This document shows, piece by piece, positions 7,769 to 15,806 of a stretch of 64,000 nucleotides of DNA (its first letter is position 1; the number at the start of each line of letters is the position of its first letter). Source of the stretch: CADCVT01 sp035940955 (GTDB taxonomy: Bacteria > Actinomycetota > Thermoleophilia > Solirubrobacterales > Solirubrobacteraceae); assembly GCA_035940955.1 (NCBI GenBank), contig DASZEJ010000025.1:1-64000 (forward strand), given 5' to 3'. The notes under the pieces were generated by a model. That model was given only the letters and a program-made list of their open reading frames with translations. It was not told the origin of the DNA and made no database searches. The position numbers and the translations under genes were made by a program.

Positions 7769-8428
7769 CTAGTCGTCGTCGATCGGGGGGAAGCGGGTTC
7801 GGAGGAGCGCGGTGAGGTCGCGCGGGTCGTCGAAGAAGGCGTCGGCGCCCAGCGTGCGGCGGCGCTCCCCGGAGACGCCCGCCCATGCCCGGCCGCCCGC
7901 GACCACGAACGGCGGGTCGTCGAGCTCGCGCAGCCGTCGCAGGACGTCCTCGGCGCCGTCGAGGTTGCCGGCGACCGCGGTCGACAGGGCGACGACGTCG
8001 GGCCGCTCGTCGTCGACCAGCGCGGCGAGGTCGGCGCCCGGCGTCGCCGCGCCGAGCGCGAGCACCTCCCAGCCCTCGCCCTCCAGGAGGTCGCCGACCA
8101 TCTGCGCCCCGACCGCGTGCAGCTCGCCCGGGGTGCACGCCACCACCGCCAGCCGGCCGCTCGACGGCGGCACCCGCAGGTGCGGCGCCAGCGCGCCCAG
8201 CACCCCCAGCGTCACCGCGGTGGCGTAGTGCTCATGGGCGACGGTCAGCTCGCCGGCGGCCCACCGGTCGCCGACCTCCCTGAGCACCGGGACGAGCACG
8301 TCGATGTAGACGTCGCGCACCGGCATCCCGTCGGTCACCGCCTGGTCGACGACGAACCGTGCGCGCGTGGGGTCGCGCCCGAGCAGCGCGGCCAGGTACT
8401 CGTCGCGGAGGGCGTCGGCGGGCAGCAT
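7769..8428 (-). CDS. Stand-alone cobalamin-binding protein with CarH-like photosensor motif
   Basis: A 219-residue protein with a helical B12-binding-2 domain (about residues 1-85) followed by a Rossmann-like B12-binding domain (about 92-219). The helical part carries W56-x9-E66-H67 (RWAAGELTVAHEH). This is the WX9EH motif known from adenosylcobalamin photoreceptors such as CarH/LitR, where the Trp caps the adenosyl group. The second domain carries E102-L-H104-x-x-G107 (GELHAVG), the ExHxxG form of the motif with the lower-axial His. The residue after the Trp is Ala; in Thermus CarH, from memory, it is the His that becomes the second axial ligand in the light. No MerR DNA-binding domain is attached, so any output must go through another protein. 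Confidence 0.85.
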   Translation of the reverse strand: MLPADALRDEYLAALLGRDPTRARFVVDQAVTDGMPVRDVYIDVLVPVLREVGDRWAAGELTVAHEHYATAVTLGVLGALAPHLRVPPSSGRLAVVACTPGELHAVGAQMVGDLLEGEGWEVLALGAATPGADLAALVDDERPDVVALSTAVAGNLDGAEDVLRRLRELDDPPFVVAGGRAWAGVSGERRRTLGADAFFDDPRDLTALLRTRFPPIDDD

Positions 8429-8442
8429 CGCGGTCGACCGTC

Positions 8443-9399
8443 CTAGACGCCCAGCGCCCGCTCCACGCGCGCGCGCAGCTCGGCGCCGGGCTCGGCGGCC
8501 GAGCCCATCGTCGCGCGGGCGTCGGGCGGCTGGCCGAAGTTGAACAGCGCCAGGTCGAGCGCGTCGAGCGGGACGCCGGCCTCGGACGCCAGGTCGGCGG
8601 CCCGGCGCTCCATGAGGAACCGCTCGCCGATGCCGAACACGCGCTTGGCCGCGACGACCGCCGGGTCGGCGGCCTCGCCGAGCTGCAGGTCCGGCGGCGC
8701 GACGTCCACGAGCCCCATCCGCCCGAGCGAGACCAGCAGCTCGAACCGCCCCGCCCGCCCGAAGCCCGGCAGCGACAGCCGCTCGAACACGCGCTGGAAG
8801 CGCCGCTCGGCCGTCCAGTTGTCGTCGCCGGTCAGCGCCGCCGCCTGCGACCCGCCGTGGCGCTGGGCCCACGCTCGGTAGGCGGCGACCGTGCGCTCAG
8901 GGCTCCTCGCGTCGACCGTCGTCCGCGGCCCGAGCGCGCCGCCCTCGCCGACCGGCGGCAACTCGCCCGTCGCCCACGGCCGGCGCACCGCGCGGATCGT
9001 GGAGAAGGCGTCGCCGGCGTCAACGGCCAGCGGCGAGACGTGCGCGACGAGGAACGCCAGCCACAGCGACTCCTCGAGGTCCTCGGCCAGCGCCGCCTCG
9101 GCGTACAGCCCGGGCGGGTCGGCCGCCAGCTCGGCGAGGCGCGCCGTCGAGAACGCGAGCTCGTCCGCCAGCCGCCGCGCGTCCCCCGACGCCTTCAGCC
9201 CCGGCACGAGCTCGTTCTCGTAGCCGTCCTCCACCGCCCGCGCGAGCCGCCTGACCACGACCCCGGACGTGCGCGGCGCCGCGGTGCCCGGCCGCCGGGC
9301 CGGGGCGGACGTCCGCGGCCGGGCAGCGGGCTTCGGCTCGGGCGCGCTGCAGATCCGGCAGTTCTGGACGAACCGCCCATGACGGCAGAACTGGGGCAT
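8443..9399 (-). CDS. HhH-type DNA-glycosylase-like protein with N-terminal Cys cluster, function unknown
   Basis: A 318-residue soluble protein. The N-terminus has a possible zinc knuckle (FCRHGRFVQNCRIC: C5, H7, C14, C17) and a Pro/Ala/Arg-rich linker to about residue 45. The body is helical, with LSLPGFGRAGRFELLVSLG resembling a helix-hairpin-helix, and a late LDLALFNFGQ. This layout recalls the HhH-GPD relatives annotated as alpha-glutamyl/putrescinyl thymine pyrophosphorylase clade 3; I cannot confirm that. It is 14 bases upstream of the B12-binding gene, same strand, so the two are probably co-transcribed. The start at 9399 is backed by a TAGGTT box 8 bases upstream. Confidence 0.6.
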   Translation of the reverse strand: MPQFCRHGRFVQNCRICSAPEPKPAARPRTSAPARRPGTAAPRTSGVVVRRLARAVEDGYENELVPGLKASGDARRLADELAFSTARLAELAADPPGLYAEAALAEDLEESLWLAFLVAHVSPLAVDAGDAFSTIRAVRRPWATGELPPVGEGGALGPRTTVDARSPERTVAAYRAWAQRHGGSQAAALTGDDNWTAERRFQRVFERLSLPGFGRAGRFELLVSLGRMGLVDVAPPDLQLGEAADPAVVAAKRVFGIGERFLMERRAADLASEAGVPLDALDLALFNFGQPPDARATMGSAAEPGAELRARVERALGV

Positions 9400-9407
9400 G
9401 AGGAGTG

Positions 9408-9413
9408 AACCTA
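9408..9413 (-). promoter_or_regulatory. -10 element TAGGTT for the HhH/B12 gene pair
   Basis: TAGGTT ends 8 bases before the ATG at 9399. A second TAGG lies 4 bases further upstream and overlaps the tetR stop (9415-9417). Confidence 0.5.
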
Positions 9414-9414
9414 C

Positions 9415-10020
9415 CTACCCGCCGAGGCGCGGCAACCCGCCCAGGAACAGGCGCGTCGCGAAGTCAGCCGCCGCCTCGGGGTCGGCGGGGTCGCGCGCGA
9501 CCATCCGCACGCCGACCTCGAAGCCGACGCCGACCATCGCCGCCGCCGTGTACTCGACGTCGACCGGCGGCATCAGCCCTGCCTCGACGGCGGCCGCCAG
9601 GTCGTCGCGCAGCTCCCCCACGCCCGCGCCGATCCCGGGCGTGTTGAACAGCGTGCGGATCGTGCCGGCGTTGCGGCGCGTCAGCTCGAACGTCATCGGG
9701 TCCTCGGCGACCGCCTGGAAGTAGCCGCGGTAGCCGCCGCGCACGAACTCCTCCAGCGTCCGCGCCCCCGCCCGGCCGGCGCGCGTGCGGGCCCGCACCC
9801 GCTCGGCCGACTCCTCCAGCAGCGCGCGGAACACGGCCTCCTTGTCCGGGAAGTAGTTGTAGAACGTCCCGGCCGCCAGCCCGCTGCGGCGCACGACGTC
9901 GCGGACGGTCGCGGCGCCGTACCCCATCTCGGCGAACACCTCGCGGGCCGCGGCCAGGATCGCCGCCCGGTTGGCCTGCTTCGTGCGCTCGCGCTTGCCG
10001 GCCGGGGCGGCGGTGCTCAC
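9415..10020 (-). CDS. TetR-family repressor, partner of the FMO gene
   Basis: A 201-residue TetR regulator. The N-terminal helix-turn-helix is clear: ILAAAREVFAEMGYGAATVRDVVRRSGLAAGTFYNYFPDKEAVF (residues about 20-63). The C-terminal ligand domain is helical. The GTG start overlaps the TGA of the monooxygenase gene (GTGA at 10017-10020), so translation is coupled. The likely binding site is the long palindrome at 11401-11422, which sits on the promoter of the monooxygenase-tetR operon, giving autoregulation and ligand-induced expression. The ligand is probably a substrate or related compound of the monooxygenase (inference). Confidence 0.9.
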   Translation of the reverse strand: MSTAAPAGKRERTKQANRAAILAAAREVFAEMGYGAATVRDVVRRSGLAAGTFYNYFPDKEAVFRALLEESAERVRARTRAGRAGARTLEEFVRGGYRGYFQAVAEDPMTFELTRRNAGTIRTLFNTPGIGAGVGELRDDLAAAVEAGLMPPVDVEYTAAAMVGVGFEVGVRMVARDPADPEAAADFATRLFLGGLPRLGG

Positions 10021-11384
10021 GCGGCGACCTCGCGCCCCGCCGCCGCGCGCGCCGGCACCTGCGGGACGAAGCCGGCCGCCGCCGCGCGCCGCGCGCCCTC
10101 GCGCCGCTCGCGCTCCAGCCGCAACAGGTACTCGTCGAAGTCGACCTGGATCGTGTGCCGCTTGGAGGACACGTACCGCCTGCGCATCGCGGCCATGTCC
10201 TTCGCGACGTGCTCGCGCATCGCCTCCTCCGGCGGCAGGCGGTACTCGCCGCGCAGGTACGCGGCGATCCACTTCCCCTGCGCCTCGGCCAGCGGCATGA
10301 TCGCGCCGAGCGGCTGCAGCAGCCCGACGAACGCGAGGTTCGGCACCTCCGGCTTGAAGACGCGCCAGAACAGCTCGATGCGGTTGTCGGGCGCGGAGAC
10401 GAGCCCCTCGTCGAAGAACGGGAACGTGATCTTGTAGCCGGTGCAGTAGATGACGACGTCGGCGTGGACGCGCGTGCCGTCGGCGAACTCGACCTCGTCG
10501 CGGTGCAGCCGCGCGATGTTCGGCTTGGGGACGACCTTCCCGTGCTGGATGCGGTCGTGGATGCGGCCGGAGATCGTGGGGTGCGCCTGCCCCATCCGGT
10601 GGTCGGGCTTCGGCAGGCCGAACTTCTCGGGCCGGCCGACGTGCAGCGTCACGATCCGCTCGAGCATCCGCGCGCCGACCGACATCGGCACGCGCGGATT
10701 CGTCGCCAGCGTGTCGAGCGGCCGGCCGAAGAGGTACTTGGGGACGATCCACGCGCCGCGGCGCGCCGCCAGGTACGTGCCGGCCGCCACCTCGCTCGAC
10801 TCGACCGAGATGTCCATCGCGCTGTTGCCCATGCCGAGGACGACGACGTCCCTGCCGCGCAGCGGCTCGTTGTCGACGTAGTCGTGCGCGTGCATCTGCA
10901 CGCCCTCGAACTCGTCGGCGCCGGGGAACGCGGGCTCGGGCCAGCGCTTGTCCCAGTGGTGGCCGTTGGCGACGAGCAGCATGTCGTAGCGCCGGGTCAG
11001 CCCGGTGTCGGTCGACAGCTCCCAGGTGCCGTCGCTGAGGCGCTCTGCGCGCTCGACGCCGGTCTCGAAGAGGATGCGGTCGCGGAAGCCGAAGTGCTCG
11101 ACGTAGGCGTCGAAGTACGCGGCGATCTGGTCGTGGCGCGGGAAGTCGGGGTACGACTTCGGCATCGGGAAGTCGGCGTACTGCATCCGCTCGCGCGAGG
11201 TGTTGATGTGCAGGTGCCGGTAGGCGGCCGACATCCCGTTCTTGTTGCCGAACACCCAGTTGCCGCCGACGCGGTCGGACTTCTCGTAGACGTCGAAGTC
11301 GATGCCCCGGTCGTGGAGCGCCTTGGCCGCGGCGATCCCCGACGAGCCGGCGCCGATGACGGCGGCGTTCGGCAGGCGTGTCAT
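10017..11384 (-). CDS. Flavin-containing monooxygenase (FMO / Baeyer-Villiger type)
   Basis: A 455-residue class B flavoprotein monooxygenase. It has an N-terminal FAD Rossmann motif (AAVIGAGSSGIAAAKAL), the FMO/BVMO signature FxGxxxHxxxY present as FEGVQMHAHDY, and an NADPH Rossmann motif (VVVLGMGNSAMDIS). The C-terminal ATG-like segment VVIYCTGYKITFPFF is typical. It oxidises a nucleophilic heteroatom or a ketone using NADPH and O2; the substrate is unknown. The ATG at 11384 is preferred over a GTG at 11399 because AGGGGAG lies just upstream. The first gene of a two-gene operon with tetR. Confidence 0.88.
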   Translation of the reverse strand: MTRLPNAAVIGAGSSGIAAAKALHDRGIDFDVYEKSDRVGGNWVFGNKNGMSAAYRHLHINTSRERMQYADFPMPKSYPDFPRHDQIAAYFDAYVEHFGFRDRILFETGVERAERLSDGTWELSTDTGLTRRYDMLLVANGHHWDKRWPEPAFPGADEFEGVQMHAHDYVDNEPLRGRDVVVLGMGNSAMDISVESSEVAAGTYLAARRGAWIVPKYLFGRPLDTLATNPRVPMSVGARMLERIVTLHVGRPEKFGLPKPDHRMGQAHPTISGRIHDRIQHGKVVPKPNIARLHRDEVEFADGTRVHADVVIYCTGYKITFPFFDEGLVSAPDNRIELFWRVFKPEVPNLAFVGLLQPLGAIMPLAEAQGKWIAAYLRGEYRLPPEEAMREHVAKDMAAMRRRYVSSKRHTIQVDFDEYLLRLERERREGARRAAAAGFVPQVPARAAAGREVAA

Positions 11385-11400
11385 GTCTCCCCTCTCCACG

Positions 11401-11422
11401 AAGTTGACGCAGGCGTCATCTT
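11401..11422. promoter_or_regulatory. TetR-type operator, inverted repeat TGACGC-AG-GCGTCA with outer AAG/CTT
   Basis: The core (11405-11418) has perfect 6-base arms around AG. Outward, AAG (11401-11403) pairs with CTT (11420-11422), leaving one T/T mismatch. It lies directly downstream of the -10 box of the FMO-tetR operon, covering its transcription start. It does not cover the -10 box of the divergent secreted-protein gene (11433-11438). Confidence 0.75.
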
Positions 11423-11423
11423 A
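11418..11423 (-). promoter_or_regulatory. -10 element TAAGAT of the FMO-tetR operon
   Basis: TAAGAT on the minus strand predicts a transcription start near 11411, inside the operator. The leader of about 26 bases contains AGGGGAG before the ATG at 11384. This is one of the few leadered promoters in the window. Confidence 0.6.
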
Positions 11424-11432
11424 GCGGCGCTG

Positions 11433-11438
11433 TAGCGT
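11433..11438 (+). promoter_or_regulatory. -10 element TAGCGT for the 11447 gene
   Basis: TAGCGT ends 8 bases before the ATG at 11447 (leaderless geometry). Confidence 0.6.
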
Positions 11439-11446
11439 TCACCGGC

Positions 11447-13474
11447 ATGCCCCGCACCGCCCCGCGGGCCGCGCTCGGCGCGGCGCTCGCGCTCCTCGCC
11501 CTCGCCGCCCCGGCGGCGGCCAGCTCGCAGACGCACTGCGACCCGTTCGGCGCCCGCGCCTGCCTCATGCCGTTCCCGAACGACATGAACCTCACCGTGC
11601 GCGACTCGGCGTCGCCGACCGGCCTGCGCGTGCGGCTGCCGCGGGCGGCGCTGCCGGCGAACAAGGACGGCGTGCGGCCCGACCCCGCGGAGTGGAACCG
11701 GGCCGACGGCTTCAGCCCGAACCAGCCGATCGTCGTGCGCGTGCCGGGCCTTGACAGCCCGCGGGCGCTGCGCCGGTCGGGCCTCACGCCGGTGACCGAC
11801 CTGGGGCGCTCGCGCGCGCGCCGCGCCTCGCTGGTCATCCTCGACGCGCGCACGCGGCGCCGGCAGCTCGCGTGGGCGGAGGTCGACGTGGCGGCGTCGC
11901 GGCGCGGCCAGCGGATGCTGCTGATCCACGTCGCGAAGAACCTCGTTTTCGGGCGGCGGTACGTCGTCGTGCTGCGCGGGCTGCGGACGGCGAGCGGGCG
12001 GCGGATCCGCGCGCCGCGCTCGTTCCGGGCGATCCTGCGCGGCGGCGGGCCGCGCCGGTACCGCGCCCGCTACCGCGGCATCTTCCGGACGCTGCGCCGG
12101 GCCGGGATCTCGCGCCGCGGCCTGTACCTGGCGTGGGACTTCACGGTCGCCTCGCAGCACTCGATCCAGGGCAGGATGGTCGCTATGCGCGACGACGCGT
12201 TCGCGCAGCTGGGCGACCGCGACCTCGCCGACGGGCGCGTCGCGGGGCGCCCGCCGGAGTTCAGCGTCGAGGACGTGCGCGCGGTGACCGACGACCCGCG
12301 CGTCGCGCGGCGGGTGAGCGGCACGTTCACGGTGCCGTGCTACCTCGACCGCCCGGGCTGCCCGGTCGGCTCGCGGTTCGCCTACCGCAGCGGCGCGCCG
12401 AGCGCGGTGCCGGGGCAGCAGCCCGGCAACGTGCAGCAGGCGCGCTTCGAGTGCACGATCCCCGCGAAGGCGCTCACCGCGCCGGCGCGGATCTCGTACT
12501 ACGGGCACGGCCTGCTCGGCGGCCCCGAGCAGGTCGACGAGGACAACATCCGGGCGATGAGCGAGGAGCACGACATCGTGTTCTGCGCGACCGCCTGGTA
12601 CGGGTTCGCCCGCGACGACGTCCCGCAGGCGATCCGCGCGCTGCAGGACTACGGGCAGTTCGCGCCGATCGCCGACCGCTCGCAGCAGGGCTTCCTCGCG
12701 CAGCTCTACCTCGGGCGGCTCATGCTGCACCCGCAGGGGCTCGCGTCGCACCCGGCCTTCCAGAACGGCGGCCAGCCGCTGATCGACACCGGCGAGCTGT
12801 TCTACGACGGCAACAGCCAGGGCGGGATCCTCGGCGGCGCGCTCGTCGCCATGGCGCCGGACTTCCGCAGGGCGGTGCTCGGCGTCCCCGGGATGACGTT
12901 CTCGACGCTGCTCTACCGCAGCTCGAACTGGGACCTCTACTCGCGGGTCTTCTACCCGGCGATCCCCGACGAGGGCGACCGCCAGCTCGTGCTGTCGCTC
13001 ATCCAGATGCTGTGGGACCGCGGCGAGCCGAACGGCTGGGCGGCCAACGCGACGACGGACCCGCCGCCGAACACCCCGCAGCACACCGTGCTGCTGCACC
13101 CGGTGGTCGGCGACTGGCAGGTCTCCAACTGGCAGGCCGACGCGATGGCGCGGACGATGGGCGCCTCGGCCCGCCGGCCGGCGATCGCCGCCGGGAGGAC
13201 GCTCGAGAGGCGCCAGCTCTACGGGATCCCGGGCATCCGGTCGTTCCCGTTCACGGGCTCGGCGATCGTCTACTGGGACCCGGGCGCGGACTTCACCGGC
13301 ATCACGCCCGCCGAGAACGTCTGGCCCCGCACGGGACACGACTCGCACTACGCGGCGCGCACCTACGACGTCGCGCGGCGGCAGAAGTCCGAGTTCCTGC
13401 GGCCCGGCGGCGCGGTCGTCGAGGTGTGCACGCCCGGCCAGCCGTGCGGGGGCGCGGACGACGACACGCCATAG
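11447..13474 (+). CDS. Large secreted alpha/beta-hydrolase-like protein
   Basis: A 675-residue exported protein: signal peptide MPRTAPRAALGAALALLALAAPAAA, then a mature N-terminus with paired Cys (HCDPFGARACLMPFPND). A beta-rich first half (about residues 50-250) is followed by a hydrolase-like core with YYGHGLLGGPEQ (possible oxyanion hole), FYDGNSQGGILGG at about residue 455 (nucleophile elbow G-N-S-Q-G-G with Ser) and a C-terminal GHDSHYAARTYD that could supply the His. Several Cys pairs suggest disulfides. The overall plan resembles large uncharacterised secreted hydrolases of soil bacteria; the substrate is unknown. It converges on the CocE-like gene with a 27-base gap. Confidence 0.75.
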   Translation: MPRTAPRAALGAALALLALAAPAAASSQTHCDPFGARACLMPFPNDMNLTVRDSASPTGLRVRLPRAALPANKDGVRPDPAEWNRADGFSPNQPIVVRVPGLDSPRALRRSGLTPVTDLGRSRARRASLVILDARTRRRQLAWAEVDVAASRRGQRMLLIHVAKNLVFGRRYVVVLRGLRTASGRRIRAPRSFRAILRGGGPRRYRARYRGIFRTLRRAGISRRGLYLAWDFTVASQHSIQGRMVAMRDDAFAQLGDRDLADGRVAGRPPEFSVEDVRAVTDDPRVARRVSGTFTVPCYLDRPGCPVGSRFAYRSGAPSAVPGQQPGNVQQARFECTIPAKALTAPARISYYGHGLLGGPEQVDEDNIRAMSEEHDIVFCATAWYGFARDDVPQAIRALQDYGQFAPIADRSQQGFLAQLYLGRLMLHPQGLASHPAFQNGGQPLIDTGELFYDGNSQGGILGGALVAMAPDFRRAVLGVPGMTFSTLLYRSSNWDLYSRVFYPAIPDEGDRQLVLSLIQMLWDRGEPNGWAANATTDPPPNTPQHTVLLHPVVGDWQVSNWQADAMARTMGASARRPAIAAGRTLERRQLYGIPGIRSFPFTGSAIVYWDPGADFTGITPAENVWPRTGHDSHYAARTYDVARRQKSEFLRPGGAVVEVCTPGQPCGGADDDTP

Positions 13475-13501
13475 GCCGCCCCGCCCGCGGCGGCGCGCCC
13501 G

Positions 13502-15772
13502 TCAGCCGCCGTTCGCCGCCGCCGCGTAGCGGCGCGTCGGCTGCCCGCGCAGGGCGGCGGGCGGCGGCAGCGGCGTGCCGAGCGCGGTCGCGCCCTCCAC
13601 GACCGGCAGGACGAGCCGCGAGGCGTACGCCCCGCCGAGGCCGACCGCGTTGCGCGTGCGGCCGCGGTCGACCGAGGAGAACCGCCAGCGCGGCCGGTCG
13701 CCGCCCGGCGCCTGGATCGTCACGCGGATCCGCGACCCCGCGCGGAACGCGTGGGCCACCGGCATGATCGGCACGCGGACGATCGTGTAGCGCCGCGCGG
13801 GCACCGGCTGGGCGTCGCGCGCGAGGTGCGTGTGCACCGGCTCGAGCACGGTCGAGCGGCGGCGGTCGAGCCGGCGGTGCGACGCGCGCAGCCAGCCGTT
13901 CTGCACGTACGTCTCGTCGCCGTCCGGCCGCACCTCGCTGAGCGTCACCTGCAGATCGGTGTCGCGCGCCGACGACCGGAGGTAGAGGTCGAGGCTCGCC
14001 GGGCCGGCGAGGACGACGTCGCGGTCGAGCGGCGCCGTCGCGAACCCGAGCCCGCGGCCGGGCGCGACCGGGCGCCAGTCGTACGGCGGCTGGGCGCGCC
14101 AGGCGTCGGCGTCGCCGCTGCCCGGCAGCGTCTGGGCCGGGCGCGCCGCCGGGTCGGCGACGTACGCGACCTCGCCCGCGGCGGCGGGCGGGCGGCGGTC
14201 GAGCGCCCCGCCCGGGCCGAGGTAGTACGTCGTCGGCGCCAGCTCGCGCGGCGGCCACGCGTCGAAGCCCAGCTCCCAGGCGGCGCCGAGCGACCCCGGC
14301 CCGGCGGGGCCGGCCCCGCTGTCCATCAGCAGCCGCACGCGCGGGTCGCGCGCGAACGCCGCGCGCGCCGCCGCGACGTCGGTCATGCCGGCGAACCGCG
14401 ACTGCTCGACCGGCGCGGCCGGCGCCCCCGCGATGGCGAGGTAGAGCTGGCCGCTCAGCGAGCGGATCGACTCGGGGATGGACGGCACCTCGCCGGCCAC
14501 GTAGAGCTTGAGGAACTCGAGCCAGCGCGTGATGGTGCTCGGCCCCAGCGAGTCGACGTGCGTGCCGTTCTGCAGCGAGATCCACACGTTCGGGTTGGCG
14601 GAGAGCCGCTGCAGGCTGTGCGCGAAGTGCCCGCCGGTCTGCTCGTCCTGGAACTGGCCGACCAGGAACGTCGGGACGGCGATCCGCCCCATCCACGCGG
14701 CGCCGGAGCGGTGGTCGAAGAGCCGGGGGCGGCGGAACTCGTTGCGGTCGAGGAGGCCGAGCAGGTCCTGCGTCTGCAGGCGCAGGCGCTGGTTGGCGCG
14801 GCAGTGGCGGTCGCCCGACCGCACGAGCGCCCTCGCCCACGGCTGGCCGCCGCGCGGGGCGGGCCGCGCGTCGCGCATCCGCTCGGCGAGCCAGCTGCGC
14901 GCGAAGCCCGAGTTGCGGATGCCGCCCGGGTAGCCGGTCGCCGCGTACACGTCGTCGGTCACCGACAGCGGCGTGATCGCCTCCAGGTGCGGCGGCCGCG
15001 TCCCCGCGGTGAAGAGCTGCGTGATGCCCGAGAACGAGATGCCGACCATGCCCACGCGCCCGCCCTTGACCCAGGGCTGGGCGGCGACGGTCTCGATCGC
15101 GTCGTAGCCGTCGTAGGTGGTCGGCAGGCCGAAGAGGTCGAAGTCGCCGCCCGAGCAGCCCGAGCCGCGCATCTGCACGCTGACCACCGCGAAGCCGAGC
15201 AGCGGCGCGAGCGCCGAGCCGAGGATCGTGCCGGACGCGGGCGCGAGCGGGTCGGGCCGCACCGGGCGCCCGCTGAGCCCCGCCGCGAGCGACTCGATCA
15301 GGTCGTGCGGCGCGGCGACCTGGTAGCCCGAGTACTCGACGACCGTCGCGAACGGCCCGTCGGCGAGCGTCCTGCCGGGCGGCAGCCGGACGGTCATCGC
15401 CAGCTCGATCCCGTCGCGGACGCGGACGTAGTTGAGCCCGCGGCGCAGCCGCTTGCGGCGGTAGAACGACGGCGCCGGGTCGTCCCCGGCGCGCAGGACC
15501 CGCAGCCCCCGCGTCGCGCCGCCGGCCCGGCGCACCCGGTAGGCCCGGCCGGGCGCGAGGTCGCGGAAGATCCGGCTGCCGAGCCGGTCCGCCCGCGCCA
15601 CCCGCACCACCCGCCCGCGCGCGTCCAGCAACGCGAGCCGCTCGCCGCGCTGCGCCCCGAGGACGTACGCCTGCTCGATCCCGCCCCGCGCCTCGAAGGC
15701 GTGGGCGGCGGAGGCGGGCGCGAGCGCGAGCAGCGCCGCGACGAGCACGACGGCGAGGTGGTGTCGGCGCAT
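13502..15772 (-). CDS. Secreted CocE/NonD (X-Pro dipeptidyl-peptidase S15) family hydrolase
   Basis: A 756-residue exported enzyme with signal peptide MRRHHLAVVLVAALLALAPASAAHA. The S15/CocE core begins near residue 115 (YVRVRDGIELAMTVRLP). Key segments are VVSVQMRGSGCSGGDFDLFG, the nucleophile elbow VGMVGISFSGITQLF (Ser in GISFSG) and the later DEQTGGHFAHSLQRL and NGTHVDSL, which can provide Asp and His. The C-terminal jelly-roll domain typical of the family follows (DVVLAGPASLDLYLRSSARDTDL). Members hydrolyse acyl or ester bonds, including cocaine esters, glutaryl amides and X-Pro peptides; the substrate cannot be fixed from sequence. A TACGGT box lies 10 bases upstream of the start. Confidence 0.88.
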   Translation of the reverse strand: MRRHHLAVVLVAALLALAPASAAHAFEARGGIEQAYVLGAQRGERLALLDARGRVVRVARADRLGSRIFRDLAPGRAYRVRRAGGATRGLRVLRAGDDPAPSFYRRKRLRRGLNYVRVRDGIELAMTVRLPPGRTLADGPFATVVEYSGYQVAAPHDLIESLAAGLSGRPVRPDPLAPASGTILGSALAPLLGFAVVSVQMRGSGCSGGDFDLFGLPTTYDGYDAIETVAAQPWVKGGRVGMVGISFSGITQLFTAGTRPPHLEAITPLSVTDDVYAATGYPGGIRNSGFARSWLAERMRDARPAPRGGQPWARALVRSGDRHCRANQRLRLQTQDLLGLLDRNEFRRPRLFDHRSGAAWMGRIAVPTFLVGQFQDEQTGGHFAHSLQRLSANPNVWISLQNGTHVDSLGPSTITRWLEFLKLYVAGEVPSIPESIRSLSGQLYLAIAGAPAAPVEQSRFAGMTDVAAARAAFARDPRVRLLMDSGAGPAGPGSLGAAWELGFDAWPPRELAPTTYYLGPGGALDRRPPAAAGEVAYVADPAARPAQTLPGSGDADAWRAQPPYDWRPVAPGRGLGFATAPLDRDVVLAGPASLDLYLRSSARDTDLQVTLSEVRPDGDETYVQNGWLRASHRRLDRRRSTVLEPVHTHLARDAQPVPARRYTIVRVPIMPVAHAFRAGSRIRVTIQAPGGDRPRWRFSSVDRGRTRNAVGLGGAYASRLVLPVVEGATALGTPLPPPAALRGQPTRRYAAAANGG

Positions 15773-15806
15773 GAGGTTCGTGACCGTATCCGCCAGGGCG
15801 GCGTGA

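Noticed and set aside
7588..9414. Cobalamin riboswitch near the B12-binding gene
   Set aside because: The only gap is filled by palindromic repeats downstream of the gene, and no B12-box-like leader precedes the operon; the start is leaderless.
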